DNA from: Candidatus Cryptobacteroides faecihippi
GTDB taxonomy: Bacteria > Bacteroidota > Bacteroidia > Bacteroidales > UBA932
Length of the DNA: 18,874 nucleotides
Direction: 5' to 3'
NCBI GenBank assembly: GCA_018066065.1
Contig: JAGHSC010000192.1
Span: 1-18,874 of the forward strand
Shown here: piece after piece, positions 1 through 7,147 of the stretch
How the letters are laid out: every line of letters begins with the position of its first letter
Position numbering within the stretch: position 1 is the first letter of the stretch
The notes under the pieces: generated by a model
Database searches by the model: none
Told to the model about the DNA's origin: nothing
What the model saw: only the letters and a program-made list of their open reading frames with translations
Program-made: the position numbers and the translations under genes

Positions 1-334
1 GTGTACCGTCCCACTTCAGGCATCCCTGGCCGATGAAGGCGATGGCGCCGATGACGCCGCCCATGACCACCAGTGGATGAAGACGGATGAGACGTCTGCG
101 GAAGAAGCCCCCGACGGACATTGTATCCCACCTGTCGTCATAGGCATAGCCCATCACGAATCCTGAAAGCATCAGGAAGAAATCGACAGCCAGGAATCCG
201 TGGAACATCTTCTGTTCCGGGGCGCCGGCCGCAAAGGCAATCGCCTCGAAAAGGTGATACCCGACAACCATCAATGCAGCCACTCCCCTCAATCCATCAA
301 GGATGGCGTAGTGCTGCTTGGAGTTATTAAGCAT
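1..334 (-). CDS. Acyltransferase 3 family membrane protein, N-terminal part (cut by window edge)
   Basis: The minus strand reads open from an ATG at 334 to the window edge, giving about 111 residues. The start reads MLNNSKQHYAILDGLRGVAA, followed by a hydrophobic stretch, then VDFFLMLSGFVMGYAYDDRW and FFRRRLIRLHPL. The LDGLRGVAALMVV opening, the FFLMLSGF segment and the R-R-L-I-R-L-H-P run are typical of the OafA/YrhL acyltransferase-3 family. These are multi-pass inner-membrane enzymes that move acetyl or other acyl groups onto surface sugars or small molecules. The usual catalytic His would be the H of the early GYHLFE segment, around residue 28. The rest of the protein (normally 330-400 residues) lies outside the window, so the substrate cannot be named. 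It is transcribed away from the U32 gene, from a candidate promoter at 363-370. Confidence 0.85.
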   Translation of the reverse strand, partial: MLNNSKQHYAILDGLRGVAALMVVGYHLFEAIAFAAGAPEQKMFHGFLAVDFFLMLSGFVMGYAYDDRWDTMSVGGFFRRRLIRLHPLVVMGGVIGAIAFIGQGCLKWDGT

Positions 335-362
335 GTTGAGTTCGTTTAGTGTTACCAAAATT

Positions 363-370
363 CAAAAATA
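363..370 (-). promoter_or_regulatory. Candidate -7 promoter box (TATTTTTG) for the acyltransferase gene
   Basis: Read on the minus strand, 370 to 363 is TATTTTTG, an exact match to the Bacteroidetes -7 consensus TAnnTTTG. It would start RNA about 22 bases before the ATG at 334. No TTTG is found at the expected 19-21 base spacing upstream, so the -33 element is weak or absent. The region is AT-rich, which raises the chance of a random match. Confidence 0.45.
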
Positions 371-415
371 ATCATTTTCAGCGGAAAAACGGCCCATAAT
401 CAAAGAGGGATTGGC

Positions 416-423
416 TATCTTTG
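416..423 (+). promoter_or_regulatory. Candidate -7 promoter box (TATCTTTG) for the U32 gene
   Basis: The sequence TATCTTTG at 416-423 matches the Bacteroidetes consensus TAnnTTTG exactly and has the same variable bases as the box upstream of trxA in this window. Its last G is only seven bases before the A of the ATG at 431. The predicted transcription start is therefore within a few bases of the start codon, implying a leaderless or nearly leaderless message. No clear -33 TTTG is visible. Confidence 0.5.
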
Positions 424-430
424 CCGTGAT

Positions 431-1702
431 ATGGACAAGAAAGAGCTTGAGATAATGGCGCCTGCGGGCAACTTCGAGTGCCTGCATGCCGCAATCCAGG
501 GTGGCGCCGACTCCGTCTACTTCGGAATCGGCAACCTCAACATGAGATCGCATTCGGCAAACAACTTCCAGCCGTCAGACCTTCCCCAGATCGTAAGCAT
601 CTGCAGGGAAAACGGAGTCAAGACCTACATGACCCTCAACATCGTTCTCTACCAGGAAGACCTGGAGCCGATGAGGGAGGCGCTTGACGCCGCCAAGGCA
701 GCGGGTGTGGATGCGATCATCGCCTCCGACATGGCAGCAGTCTCCTACTGCCGCTCGATCGGCCTGGAAGTCCACGCGTCCACCCAGCTCAATGTCTCCA
801 ACGTCGAGGCCCTGCGCTTCTACGCCCAGTTTGCAGACGTGATCGTCCTCGCCAGGGAGCTCAACCTCGGCCAGGTCAAGCAGATCCATGAGACAATCGT
901 CAGCGAAGGGATCAAGGGCCCGAAGGGAGAGCTCGTCAGGATCGAGATGTTCTCGCACGGAGCCCTCTGCATGGCAGTTTCCGGCAAGTGCTACCTCAGT
1001 CTGCAGACCTACGGAGCATCGGCCAACAGAGGCTCCTGCTACCAGCTCTGCAGAAGGGGCTACGAAGTCACGGACCTCGAGACCGGCACCAAGCTCAACG
1101 TCGACAACAAGTACATCATGTCCCCGAAGGACCTCTGTACCATCGAGTTCATGGACAGGATCATCGACGCAGGAGTCAAGGTCTTCAAGATCGAAGGCCG
1201 CGCCAGGAGTGCTGAATATGTGAAAAAGACCACTTCCTGCTACAGAAGGGCAGCCGATGCCGTGTGCGAAGGCACCTACACACCGGAGCTGGCGGCCAGC
1301 CTCAAGGAAGAACTCTCGGAAGTCTTCAACAGAGGGTTCTGGGATGGCTACTACCAGGGCGCAAAGCTAGGCGAATGGAGTGAGGTCTACGGAAGCCACG
1401 CCACAAGGAAGAAGATCTACTGCGGCAAGGTCACCAACTGGTTCGACCGCATCGGAGTCGCCGAGATCCTCGTCGAGTCGGAGACTCTCAGGAAGGGAGA
1501 CGATGTCCTCATCATCGGAGAGACCACCGGAGTCGTGGAACTGAATGTCAGCGAGATCCGCGTGAAGCTCAAGCCGGTCGAGGAAGCCTCCAAGGGTGCC
1601 TTCTGCTCGATCCCGGTCGTGTTCCCTGAAGGAGAGCGTACCCCGGGCGGGAAAAAGATACGCCGTGGAGACCGACTCTACATCTGGCGCTCCACGGAGT
1701 AA
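431..1702 (+). CDS. U32 family protein (TrhP/YegQ-like tRNA hydroxylation or RlhA-like)
   Basis: The 423-residue protein carries the U32 signature at residues 172-190 (EMFSHGALCMAVSGKCYLS), with the conserved Cys180 and Cys187, followed by Cys203, Cys207 and Cys236, which could hold an Fe-S cluster. The N-terminal half (IMAPAGNFECLHAAIQGGAD, then YFG) is the family's barrel start. Although first named peptidases, bacterial U32 proteins of this type act in RNA hydroxylation: TrhP makes 5-hydroxyuridine at tRNA position 34, and RlhA hydroxylates 23S rRNA. Length and C-terminal domain (about 325-423, starting KKIYCGKV) fit the YegQ/TrhP branch better than the short or very long forms, but assignment between TrhP and RlhA is inference. 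It is the only plus-strand gene, is monocistronic, and ends 25 bases from the convergent pyrD stop, with no clear terminator hairpin between them. Confidence 0.9.
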   Translation: MDKKELEIMAPAGNFECLHAAIQGGADSVYFGIGNLNMRSHSANNFQPSDLPQIVSICRENGVKTYMTLNIVLYQEDLEPMREALDAAKAAGVDAIIASDMAAVSYCRSIGLEVHASTQLNVSNVEALRFYAQFADVIVLARELNLGQVKQIHETIVSEGIKGPKGELVRIEMFSHGALCMAVSGKCYLSLQTYGASANRGSCYQLCRRGYEVTDLETGTKLNVDNKYIMSPKDLCTIEFMDRIIDAGVKVFKIEGRARSAEYVKKTTSCYRRAADAVCEGTYTPELAASLKEELSEVFNRGFWDGYYQGAKLGEWSEVYGSHATRKKIYCGKVTNWFDRIGVAEILVESETLRKGDDVLIIGETTGVVELNVSEIRVKLKPVEEASKGAFCSIPVVFPEGERTPGGKKIRRGDRLYIWRSTE

Positions 1703-1727
1703 TCCTCAATGACTATCTAACAAGCGG

Positions 1728-2639
1728 CTATTCCACGACACCGATGATGTCGCGGAGAGCTGCGATGTGCAGTCTTTCCATCTCGGCAGGAAGAGCCTCG
1801 ACGATCTCCTTGCAGGCGTACGGGTTGCGAAGGTTCTCCGCTCCGACCTGGACGGCCGATGCACCGGCCATCATCATCTCGATGACGTCGGACGCAGTTG
1901 CGACTCCACCGCACCCGATCACAGGGATCGAGCATGCCTTCGACACCTGGTAGACCATCCTGACGGCAAGAGGGAACACGGCGCGGCCGGAGAAACCGCC
2001 CATCTTGTTCGCGATCACAGGACGGCGCCTCATCGTGTCGATCCTCATTCCAAGGACAGTGTTGATCAGGGTGAGACCGTCTGCACCGGCTTCCTCGCAA
2101 GCCTTTGCGATGGAGACGATGTCGGTCACATTCGGAGTGAGCTTGATGTATACCGGCTTGGTGGTGACGGCCTTGACGGCTGCAGTGACCTCGGCGGCAG
2201 CCTTTGGATCGGTTCCGAAGGCCATTCCTCCGTTGTGTACGTTAGGGCAGGAAATGTTGACCTCGATGATGCCGACCTGCTCCTCCTTGTCCATCTTGGC
2301 ACAGCACTCGGTGTACTCGTCGATGGAGAAGCCGCTGATGTTGGCGATGATAGGCTTGTGGAAGACCTTCCTCAGGGCAGGCAGTTCCTCAGCGATGACT
2401 GCATCGATGCCCGGGTTCTGAAGGCCCACCGAATTGATGAGGCCGGAACTGCATTCAGCGATGCGCGGCGTCGGATTTCCGAAACGCGGATCCCTCGTCG
2501 TGCCCTTGATGGAGATCGAGCCGAGTATGTCAAGGTCATAGATTTCAGCCATTTCCAGGCCAAAGCCGAAGGTTCCGCTGGCCGGGATGACCGGATTTGA
2601 AAGCTCAAGGCTTCCGAGTCGTGTACTTATGTCTACCAT
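1728..2639 (-). CDS. pyrD: Dihydroorotate dehydrogenase, class 1B catalytic subunit
   Basis: The 303-residue protein oxidises dihydroorotate to orotate, the fourth step of de novo pyrimidine synthesis, in the cytosol with FMN. Motifs in order are NPVIPASGTFGFG (15-27), SIKGTT (43-48), the substrate loop NSVGLQNPG (69-77), NISCPN (128-133) with Cys131 as the catalytic base typical of class 1 enzymes, KLTPN (166-170) and GCGGVAT (242-248). The reading frame is open upstream, but the start at 2639 (MVDISTRLGSLELSNPV) aligns with family N-termini. It also makes a 7-base overlap with the pyrK stop. The partner pyrK immediately upstream makes this the NAD-dependent class 1B enzyme. It is the last gene of the ten-gene operon. 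Confidence 0.95.
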   Translation of the reverse strand: MVDISTRLGSLELSNPVIPASGTFGFGLEMAEIYDLDILGSISIKGTTRDPRFGNPTPRIAECSSGLINSVGLQNPGIDAVIAEELPALRKVFHKPIIANISGFSIDEYTECCAKMDKEEQVGIIEVNISCPNVHNGGMAFGTDPKAAAEVTAAVKAVTTKPVYIKLTPNVTDIVSIAKACEEAGADGLTLINTVLGMRIDTMRRRPVIANKMGGFSGRAVFPLAVRMVYQVSKACSIPVIGCGGVATASDVIEMMMAGASAVQVGAENLRNPYACKEIVEALPAEMERLHIAALRDIIGVVE

Positions 2640-3370
2640 GTTATTTCCTCCCTCTTGAAGACTGGGCCATCCTTGCACACCCTCTTCGGGCCGACAGTGG
2701 TCTTGCAGGTGCAGCCCATGCATATTCCGAAACCACAGCCCATGCGCTCCTCCAGGCTCATCTCGCCCGGTGCGGAAGTCGCCGCGCACAGTGCCTTCAT
2801 CATCGGCATCGGACCGCAGGCATAGATGTAGTCGTAAGAGACACCGCTTTCACGGATCGCGTCGGTGACGAATCCCTTGACTCCCTTCGAGCCATCTTCG
2901 GTGGCGATGAGCATCTCTGCCCCGGCAGCGGCGAAGGCGTCCTCGTTGAAGATTTCTGCCGCCGTGCGGAAGCCGGCGACGACAGTGACCTTGCGGCCTC
3001 TGCGGACCAGCTCCTTAGCGAGCATGTAAAGAGGTGCGAGACCGATCCCGCCTCCGACGAGGAGGGCTTCGGTGCAAGGGGCATCAAGGTTGAAGCCGTT
3101 TCCGAGAGAGACGAGGGTGTCGATGCTGCAGCCTGGCTGCATGGCGGCCATCGCAGCAGTTCCCTCTCCAACGACCTTGTAGGCAAGGGTGAGCACTCCA
3201 TCCTCCCAGTTGCAGATAGAGATCGGCCTGCGGAGGAAACAGCCATCGATCTCCAGGTTGACGAACTGGCCTGGACGGCACTCCGTCGAGCATCCGGACA
3301 GCTTCATCTCATGAATTCCGCTGGAAAGCTGACGGTTGGCAATGACTGTCAAAGTTTGACGTTCCATCAT
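2633..3370 (-). CDS. pyrK: Dihydroorotate dehydrogenase B, electron transfer subunit
   Basis: The 245-residue flavoprotein passes electrons from PyrD's FMN to NAD+ through FAD and a [2Fe-2S] cluster. RRPISIC (47-53) is the FAD-binding RxxS motif. LVGGGIGLAPLYML (104-117) is the pyridine-nucleotide loop, and CGPMPMM (185-191) closes that domain. The C-terminal cluster motif EERMGCGFGICMGC (207-220), with Cys212, Cys217, Cys220 and a fourth ligand likely Cys232, matches PyrK. Two adjacent ATG codons (3370 and 3367) could each be the start. It begins two bases after the trmB stop and overlaps the pyrD start by seven bases, so translation is probably coupled and the two subunits made together. 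Confidence 0.95.
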   Translation of the reverse strand: MMERQTLTVIANRQLSSGIHEMKLSGCSTECRPGQFVNLEIDGCFLRRPISICNWEDGVLTLAYKVVGEGTAAMAAMQPGCSIDTLVSLGNGFNLDAPCTEALLVGGGIGLAPLYMLAKELVRRGRKVTVVAGFRTAAEIFNEDAFAAAGAEMLIATEDGSKGVKGFVTDAIRESGVSYDYIYACGPMPMMKALCAATSAPGEMSLEERMGCGFGICMGCTCKTTVGPKRVCKDGPVFKREEITW

Positions 3371-3372
3371 AT

Positions 3373-4221
3373 CTAGTCTTTGTTTTTCTTTTCCGGTGAG
3401 TGGGCAAATTGTCTGGGACCCCCGACCGAGCGCCAGTAGTCCGAGTCAAAGGACTCCGGATGGCGGAACGGACCCTCATGGTCGATCACGAAGCTCAGGT
3501 AGGTGATCTTGTAGCCCTGCTCCATGAACATCCTTTCGTAGAAGGTCCTGACCTCGAAGAGGGCATCCACGGCAGACTTCCCTGAGACCGAGCGCAGAGG
3601 GCTGTCCATGACAGACTGCCTTCCCTCGCCGTAGAGGTCATCCGTGCACGCGAGGATGGTCAATCCATTCTCCTGCGCCACCGCCTTTGAATATTCATGA
3701 AGGAAGCGGCTGTCCGTCTTGAGGTGGATGATGCCGCCTGGCTTGAGGAAGCGCCTGTAGCGCTCGAGGAAGAGAGGGCTGGTCAGACGCGAGTTCTCGC
3801 TCTTCATCTGAGGATCCGAGAACGTGAGCCACACCTCGGAGACTTCCTCCGGGGCGAAGAAGGCATCGATGAACTCGATCCTGGTGCGCAGGAAGGCCAC
3901 ATTAGGCAGGTTGTCCTGCGTTGCAGCCTTGGCACCCTTCCAGAGCCTGGCACCCTTGATGTCGACTCCGATGTAGTTGGCCGATGGCTCGCGGCGGGAA
4001 AGGTCGATCGTGTACTCCCCCTTTCCGCAGCCAAGCTCCAGCACGATCGGCTGGGCAGCGGCAAACATCTTCTCATTCCAATGGCCGCGGATAGGATGCT
4101 CCTTGAGCTTCAGGCCCTCGGAAGGGTCTGCCGACTTGTCAAGGACAGATGCGGCATCCGGCTGGAGCAGGCATCTGAATGTTTCGTTCTCTGCAAACTT
4201 GCGTAGTTTATCGTGTCCCAT
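3373..4221 (-). CDS. trmB: tRNA (guanine-N7-)-methyltransferase
   Basis: This 282-residue SAM-dependent methyltransferase should make m7G46 in the variable loop of tRNA. The SAM-binding motif I is VLELGCGKGEY (60-70), followed by YIGVDIKGARLW (83-94) and the catalytic-region FSDPQ (134-138). The C-terminal substrate block is TFYERMFMEQGYKITYLSF (226-244). Many proteobacterial enzymes have FPDPWPKKRH where this one has FSDPQMKSENSRLTS. The FSDPQ form is, to my knowledge, usual in Bacteroidetes. It is longer than E. coli TrmB (239 residues), mainly because of a charged C-terminal extension after residue 248. It starts three bases after the gldH stop and ends two bases before pyrK. Confidence 0.92.
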   Translation of the reverse strand: MGHDKLRKFAENETFRCLLQPDAASVLDKSADPSEGLKLKEHPIRGHWNEKMFAAAQPIVLELGCGKGEYTIDLSRREPSANYIGVDIKGARLWKGAKAATQDNLPNVAFLRTRIEFIDAFFAPEEVSEVWLTFSDPQMKSENSRLTSPLFLERYRRFLKPGGIIHLKTDSRFLHEYSKAVAQENGLTILACTDDLYGEGRQSVMDSPLRSVSGKSAVDALFEVRTFYERMFMEQGYKITYLSFVIDHEGPFRHPESFDSDYWRSVGGPRQFAHSPEKKNKD

Positions 4222-4224
4222 CTC

Positions 4225-4668
4225 TTACTTTCTTGTGAATATGATTCCCAGGCCGCGGACGCTCTCCGGATTGTTCCTGACCTGGATCCTGACCCTCCAC
4301 TCGCCATGCTCCGCCACAGCGATCGTGTCCCTGTAGGAGAACATGTAATCCTTTGAAGCATAGGCGGAATCGATTGGATCCACCAGACGGAGGATGACAT
4401 TGTCCAGGAATGAGGAATCCGAAGGGGAAATCCATCGGATGCCAAGGTTGAGGCTGTCCATCGGATACTCCTGGAACGGACTTCTCTCGATCCTGGTGTA
4501 AAGCCCGAGGGAGTAGGAAACGGTACTGTCAGCCAGGTCCAGGTTGAATGAATATGTGTCCCCGTACTCAGACTTTTCCCGCGGGATGAAAGGCTCTATC
4601 GAAGAAGGCCTGGCACAGCCCGAAAGCAACGCCAGAGCCACCACGACCGATTTGAGAGCAGCCTTCAT
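4225..4668 (-). CDS. gldH: GldH-like lipoprotein
   Basis: The 147-residue protein begins with a lipoprotein signal peptide: Lys-containing n-region, hydrophobic VVVALALL, then lipobox LSGC with Cys18. The mature part is a small beta-rich domain (YSFNLDLADSTVSYSLGLYTRI, later WRVRIQVRNNPESVRGLGI). It fits GldH, a lipoprotein required for gliding in Flavobacterium but also kept in non-gliding Bacteroidales, where its role is not settled. The identification rests on size, lipobox, fold pattern and its place directly after ricT, a neighbourhood I recall from Bacteroides. An open frame extends upstream to 4974, but that part overlaps the ricT tail in another frame and is not credible. The start at 4668 puts it ten bases after the ricT stop. 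Confidence 0.8.
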   Translation of the reverse strand: MKAALKSVVVALALLSGCARPSSIEPFIPREKSEYGDTYSFNLDLADSTVSYSLGLYTRIERSPFQEYPMDSLNLGIRWISPSDSSFLDNVILRLVDPIDSAYASKDYMFSYRDTIAVAEHGEWRVRIQVRNNPESVRGLGIIFTRK

Positions 4669-4678
4669 CGATGATCCC

Positions 4679-6046
4679 TTACTGTTCAGGTTTCTCCTGA
4701 GGCTTCCTTGGGCCGCGCCTGTGGTTGTTGCGCCTGTCCCTCCTGTCGCCTCTTCTCTCCTCTCTTCTTTCAGTTCCCGGCTCATCTGCAGAGCGTTCAG
4801 GCTTCGGCTGAGGCTGGGATTTAGGCTTGGCCTCGGACTGAGCCTTAGGCTTGGTCTCAGGCTGAGCCTTAGGCTGGTCGCCATCCTGGTGCCTGCGGTC
4901 ATCACGGCCACGGCCGCGGCCGCGGCTGCGGCTCTTCGACTTCTTTGGCCTGTCGAACCTGGTGATGCTGTCATCGCCGACTGCCGAGATGAACTGAGGT
5001 CCGTCAGGGACGATCTCGACCTTGAGGGACTCCGGTCTCTCGCCGTTGCGGTTCATCATGATGATCTCACGGACTTCCTCGGCAGTGAGAGGATAGAGAT
5101 TGGCAAGAGAACCCTTCTCGTAGGAGAAATACATGATCTCCTGAAGGATGTCGGTCTTCATCAGGTAGGCAAAGCCATCCTCGAACTCAAGAGGTTCCGT
5201 AACCTTAGGTATCCTGGAGAGGGCATCCACGTAGTTGGCGACCTCGTAGTTGAGGCAGCACTTGAGCTTGCCGCACTGGCCTGCCAGCTTCTGAGGGTTG
5301 AGGGAAAGGTCCTGCACACGGGCAGCAGAGGTAGAGATCGACTGGAAGTTGGTGATGTACTTCGCGCAGCAGAGTTCCCTTCCGCAGATTCCAAGGCCGC
5401 CGATGAGGCCGGCCGCCTGGCGGGCGCCGATCTGCTTCATCTCGATCCTGATCCTGAATTCCTCAGCATAGACCTTGATGAGCTGGCGGAAGTCCACACG
5501 GCCGTCTGCGATGTAGTAGAAGATGGCCTTGGTTCCATCTCCCTGGAACTCGACGTCACCGATCTTCATGTCGAGTCCAAGCTCGGCAGCTATCCTGCGG
5601 GCCTGGATCATCGTGTCATTCTCCCTTGCGATCGCCTCCTGCCACTTCTCGATGTCGAAAGGCTTGGCCCTGCGGTAGATCTTCTTGATCTGGTCGCTGT
5701 CCGGGTCGATGCCGCGGCACTTCATCTGGCGGCCGACCATCGGTCCTTCCAGAGTGACTATTCCAAGATCATGGCCGCTTGCAGCTTCCACGATCACGAG
5801 GGCGCCGGTCTTGATTCCCTGACCGGATGCATTGACATAGATACCCTTCCTGGTGTTCTTGAAACGTACTTCGAACAGGTCCTTGAACTGCTCCTGCTGG
5901 ACACCCTGAAGCCAGTTGAAGTCCGCAAGCTTGCAGCATCCAAGGCGGTAGCTGCAATCCGTGGCTCCTGTCTCGGGATCCTGGGTGACGGCACAGCCTC
6001 GGTTGCAGTCGAAGCGGATCGTCTCATTATCTACATTATTGTTCAT
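4679..6046 (-). CDS. ricT: RicT/YaaT-like PSP1-domain protein with basic disordered tail
   Basis: The core (about residues 50-345) is a PSP1 domain with two Cys motifs: GLGICGRELCCAKY (217-230) and GQCGKLKCCLNYE (257-268). In Bacillus, RicT with RicA and RicF forms a complex with [4Fe-4S] clusters that affects RNase Y mRNA processing and phosphorelays; whether that applies here is unknown. Two extensions stand out against the 275-residue Bacillus protein. The N-terminus has five cysteines (14, 18, 31, 37, 38). The C-terminus (about 367-455) is low-complexity: an Arg-Gly-Ser run at 370-381, Lys-Pro-Gln-Ala repeats at 391-417, and an Arg-rich end. The tail suggests nucleic-acid binding (inference). 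The gene starts six bases after the holB stop. Confidence 0.9.
   Translation of the reverse strand: MNNNVDNETIRFDCNRGCAVTQDPETGATDCSYRLGCCKLADFNWLQGVQQEQFKDLFEVRFKNTRKGIYVNASGQGIKTGALVIVEAASGHDLGIVTLEGPMVGRQMKCRGIDPDSDQIKKIYRRAKPFDIEKWQEAIARENDTMIQARRIAAELGLDMKIGDVEFQGDGTKAIFYYIADGRVDFRQLIKVYAEEFRIRIEMKQIGARQAAGLIGGLGICGRELCCAKYITNFQSISTSAARVQDLSLNPQKLAGQCGKLKCCLNYEVANYVDALSRIPKVTEPLEFEDGFAYLMKTDILQEIMYFSYEKGSLANLYPLTAEEVREIIMMNRNGERPESLKVEIVPDGPQFISAVGDDSITRFDRPKKSKSRSRGRGRGRDDRRHQDGDQPKAQPETKPKAQSEAKPKSQPQPKPERSADEPGTERREERRGDRRDRRNNHRRGPRKPQEKPEQ
4796..4876 (-). repeat. Degenerate in-gene repeat encoding Lys-Pro-Gln-Ala units of the RicT tail
   Basis: Residues 391-417 of RicT are built from imperfect units around (A/S)Q(P/S)E(T/A)KPK. 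On the plus strand the phrase ctgagccttaggct occurs twice in close succession (4836-4849 and 4861-4874), with decayed copies beside it. Such repeats can change length by slippage, which would lengthen or shorten the disordered tail without touching the PSP1 core. Confidence 0.6.
4906..4933 (-). repeat. Short GC-rich hexamer repeat encoding the Arg-Gly/Arg-Ser run of RicT
   Basis: About four and a half near-identical six-base units (ggccac, ggccgc, ggccgc, ggctgc) lie in tandem. On the coding strand they give the alternating Arg-Ser and Arg-Gly run at about residues 372-381. The tract is almost pure G/C, denser than its surroundings. Confidence 0.6.
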
Positions 6047-6052
6047 CTTTCA

Positions 6053-7147
6053 TCAAAAATTAAGGTACAGGCGTCCAACCATGTCGCAGAACAGGATCTT
6101 CTGGTTGACATTCCTGTCAATCAGCATCGAGGCCCTGTCCAGGCAGCCGATTGCGAGCCTTGGGAATGTCTTCCTGCAGCTCCTGGCCAGCGAAGAGTAG
6201 TACGCCATCCCGTCCGTGGATATTCCTGCAAGATGCTGGAGTCCCTGCTGGACGAGGAATATGTTTCTCAGGCATTCGCCTGCAAATTTACAAAAAGCTT
6301 TCTGCTTCTCACGCGAGGAGAGGGATGCCATGGCATCGCCGCAGTCAAGGACTGCTGTCAGGTCCCTTCTGACAAGGGCATCCATAAGCGTCCTGAACAT
6401 CTCCTGCTGCTCGCGGCTGTCTTCCATGTCTCCCAGGCCATGCAGGGCGATGCCCAGGCTGCCTCCGGCTGACAGAGCCGCCTGCCTGGCCTCGTCGGCA
6501 CTCTTTCCAAAGCGAGTGACAAGGGCTGTCTCGATCTCTTCCTTGGTGTTCGGAAGCACCCTGATCGCCTGGCACCTTGAGGAGATTGTCTGCATGACCT
6601 TCTCCGGTGCATGGGTAACCATGATGAAGAGAGTCTTCTCCGGCGGTTCCTCTATGGCCTTGAGAAGCCTGTTGGCAGATGCTACATTCATCTTCTCCGG
6701 AAGGTAGACCACAACGGCCTTGTAACCTCCCTCGACGGATGAGAGGTAGATGGTCTCGAGGATCTCCTTCGCCTCCGCGTTGTTGATCCCGGCCTGCTTG
6801 CCTTCGATTCCGAAAGCGGAACTGACCTCGGACTCCAGTGCATAGGGATTCGACGCGATGAGACCGCGCCAGTAGCTCAGGAAGAGCTCTGCCCTGAGGT
6901 TGTCGACCTTCTCGTTCACCTTCGAGCCATTCGCGACAGGATAGACATAGTGCACATCCGGATGGATCAGTGAAGAGACCTTGTGCTCGTCGCAGAAGAC
7001 CTCGCTGAGGAAGGCGAGCACGATGGCCATCGCACCGCATCCATCATTCTCGTAGAGCATCATGGCATGCGGGATACGGCCTGAGGAGACCATTCCCTTG
7101 AGAGCCCTGACGGCATCCTGATTTCCTATGATTCCATCCAGTGTCAT
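6053..7147 (-). CDS. holB: DNA polymerase III delta' subunit (clamp-loader AAA+ protein)
   Basis: The 364-residue protein matches clamp-loader delta'. It starts GIIGNQDAVRALKGMVSSGRIPHAMML (5-31), then has the sensor region YLPEKMNVASANRLLKAIEEPPEKTLFIMVTHAPEKVMQTISSRCQAIRV (from 148), including the SRC motif (190-192) that delivers the arginine finger to a neighbouring subunit. The P-loop position (YENDGCGAMA, 32-41) lacks the GKT/GKS lysine, so this subunit should not hydrolyse ATP, as is normal for many delta' proteins. The four zinc-binding cysteines of E. coli delta' are also missing. The start ATG overlaps the TGA of the upstream synthase gene (ATGA). The stop is six bases before ricT. 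Confidence 0.9.
   Translation of the reverse strand: MTLDGIIGNQDAVRALKGMVSSGRIPHAMMLYENDGCGAMAIVLAFLSEVFCDEHKVSSLIHPDVHYVYPVANGSKVNEKVDNLRAELFLSYWRGLIASNPYALESEVSSAFGIEGKQAGINNAEAKEILETIYLSSVEGGYKAVVVYLPEKMNVASANRLLKAIEEPPEKTLFIMVTHAPEKVMQTISSRCQAIRVLPNTKEEIETALVTRFGKSADEARQAALSAGGSLGIALHGLGDMEDSREQQEMFRTLMDALVRRDLTAVLDCGDAMASLSSREKQKAFCKFAGECLRNIFLVQQGLQHLAGISTDGMAYYSSLARSCRKTFPRLAIGCLDRASMLIDRNVNQKILFCDMVGRLYLNF

Noticed and set aside
1703..1727. A bidirectional terminator between the convergent U32 and pyrD genes
   Set aside because: The 25-base gap holds no inverted repeat longer than three bases and no T-run.
1767..2600. A 277-codon plus-strand open frame over pyrD
   Set aside because: It is the mirror of the pyrD reading frame, which has all catalytic motifs on the other strand.
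2640..2789. A 50-residue N-terminal extension of PyrD
   Set aside because: The extra residues overlap the C-terminal [2Fe-2S] part of pyrK in another frame and have no match to PyrD. The Met at 2639 aligns with the family start.
4669..4974. A 102-residue N-terminal extension of the GldH-like lipoprotein
   Set aside because: It is a frame shadow of the repeat-rich RicT tail and would bury the lipoprotein signal peptide inside the protein.
6150..6187. Possible loss of function in HolB because the P-loop and zinc cysteines are missing
   Set aside because: Delta' subunits often lack a working P-loop. The SRC motif and the full length are kept, so this is a normal variant.
4544..6472. A 642-codon plus-strand open frame lying antisense to gldH, ricT and part of holB
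   Set aside because: Its translation is low in recognisable domains, with Leu/Arg/Ala runs that mirror the repeats of the RicT tail. It crosses three well-supported minus-strand genes, so it is a by-product of GC-rich codon use.
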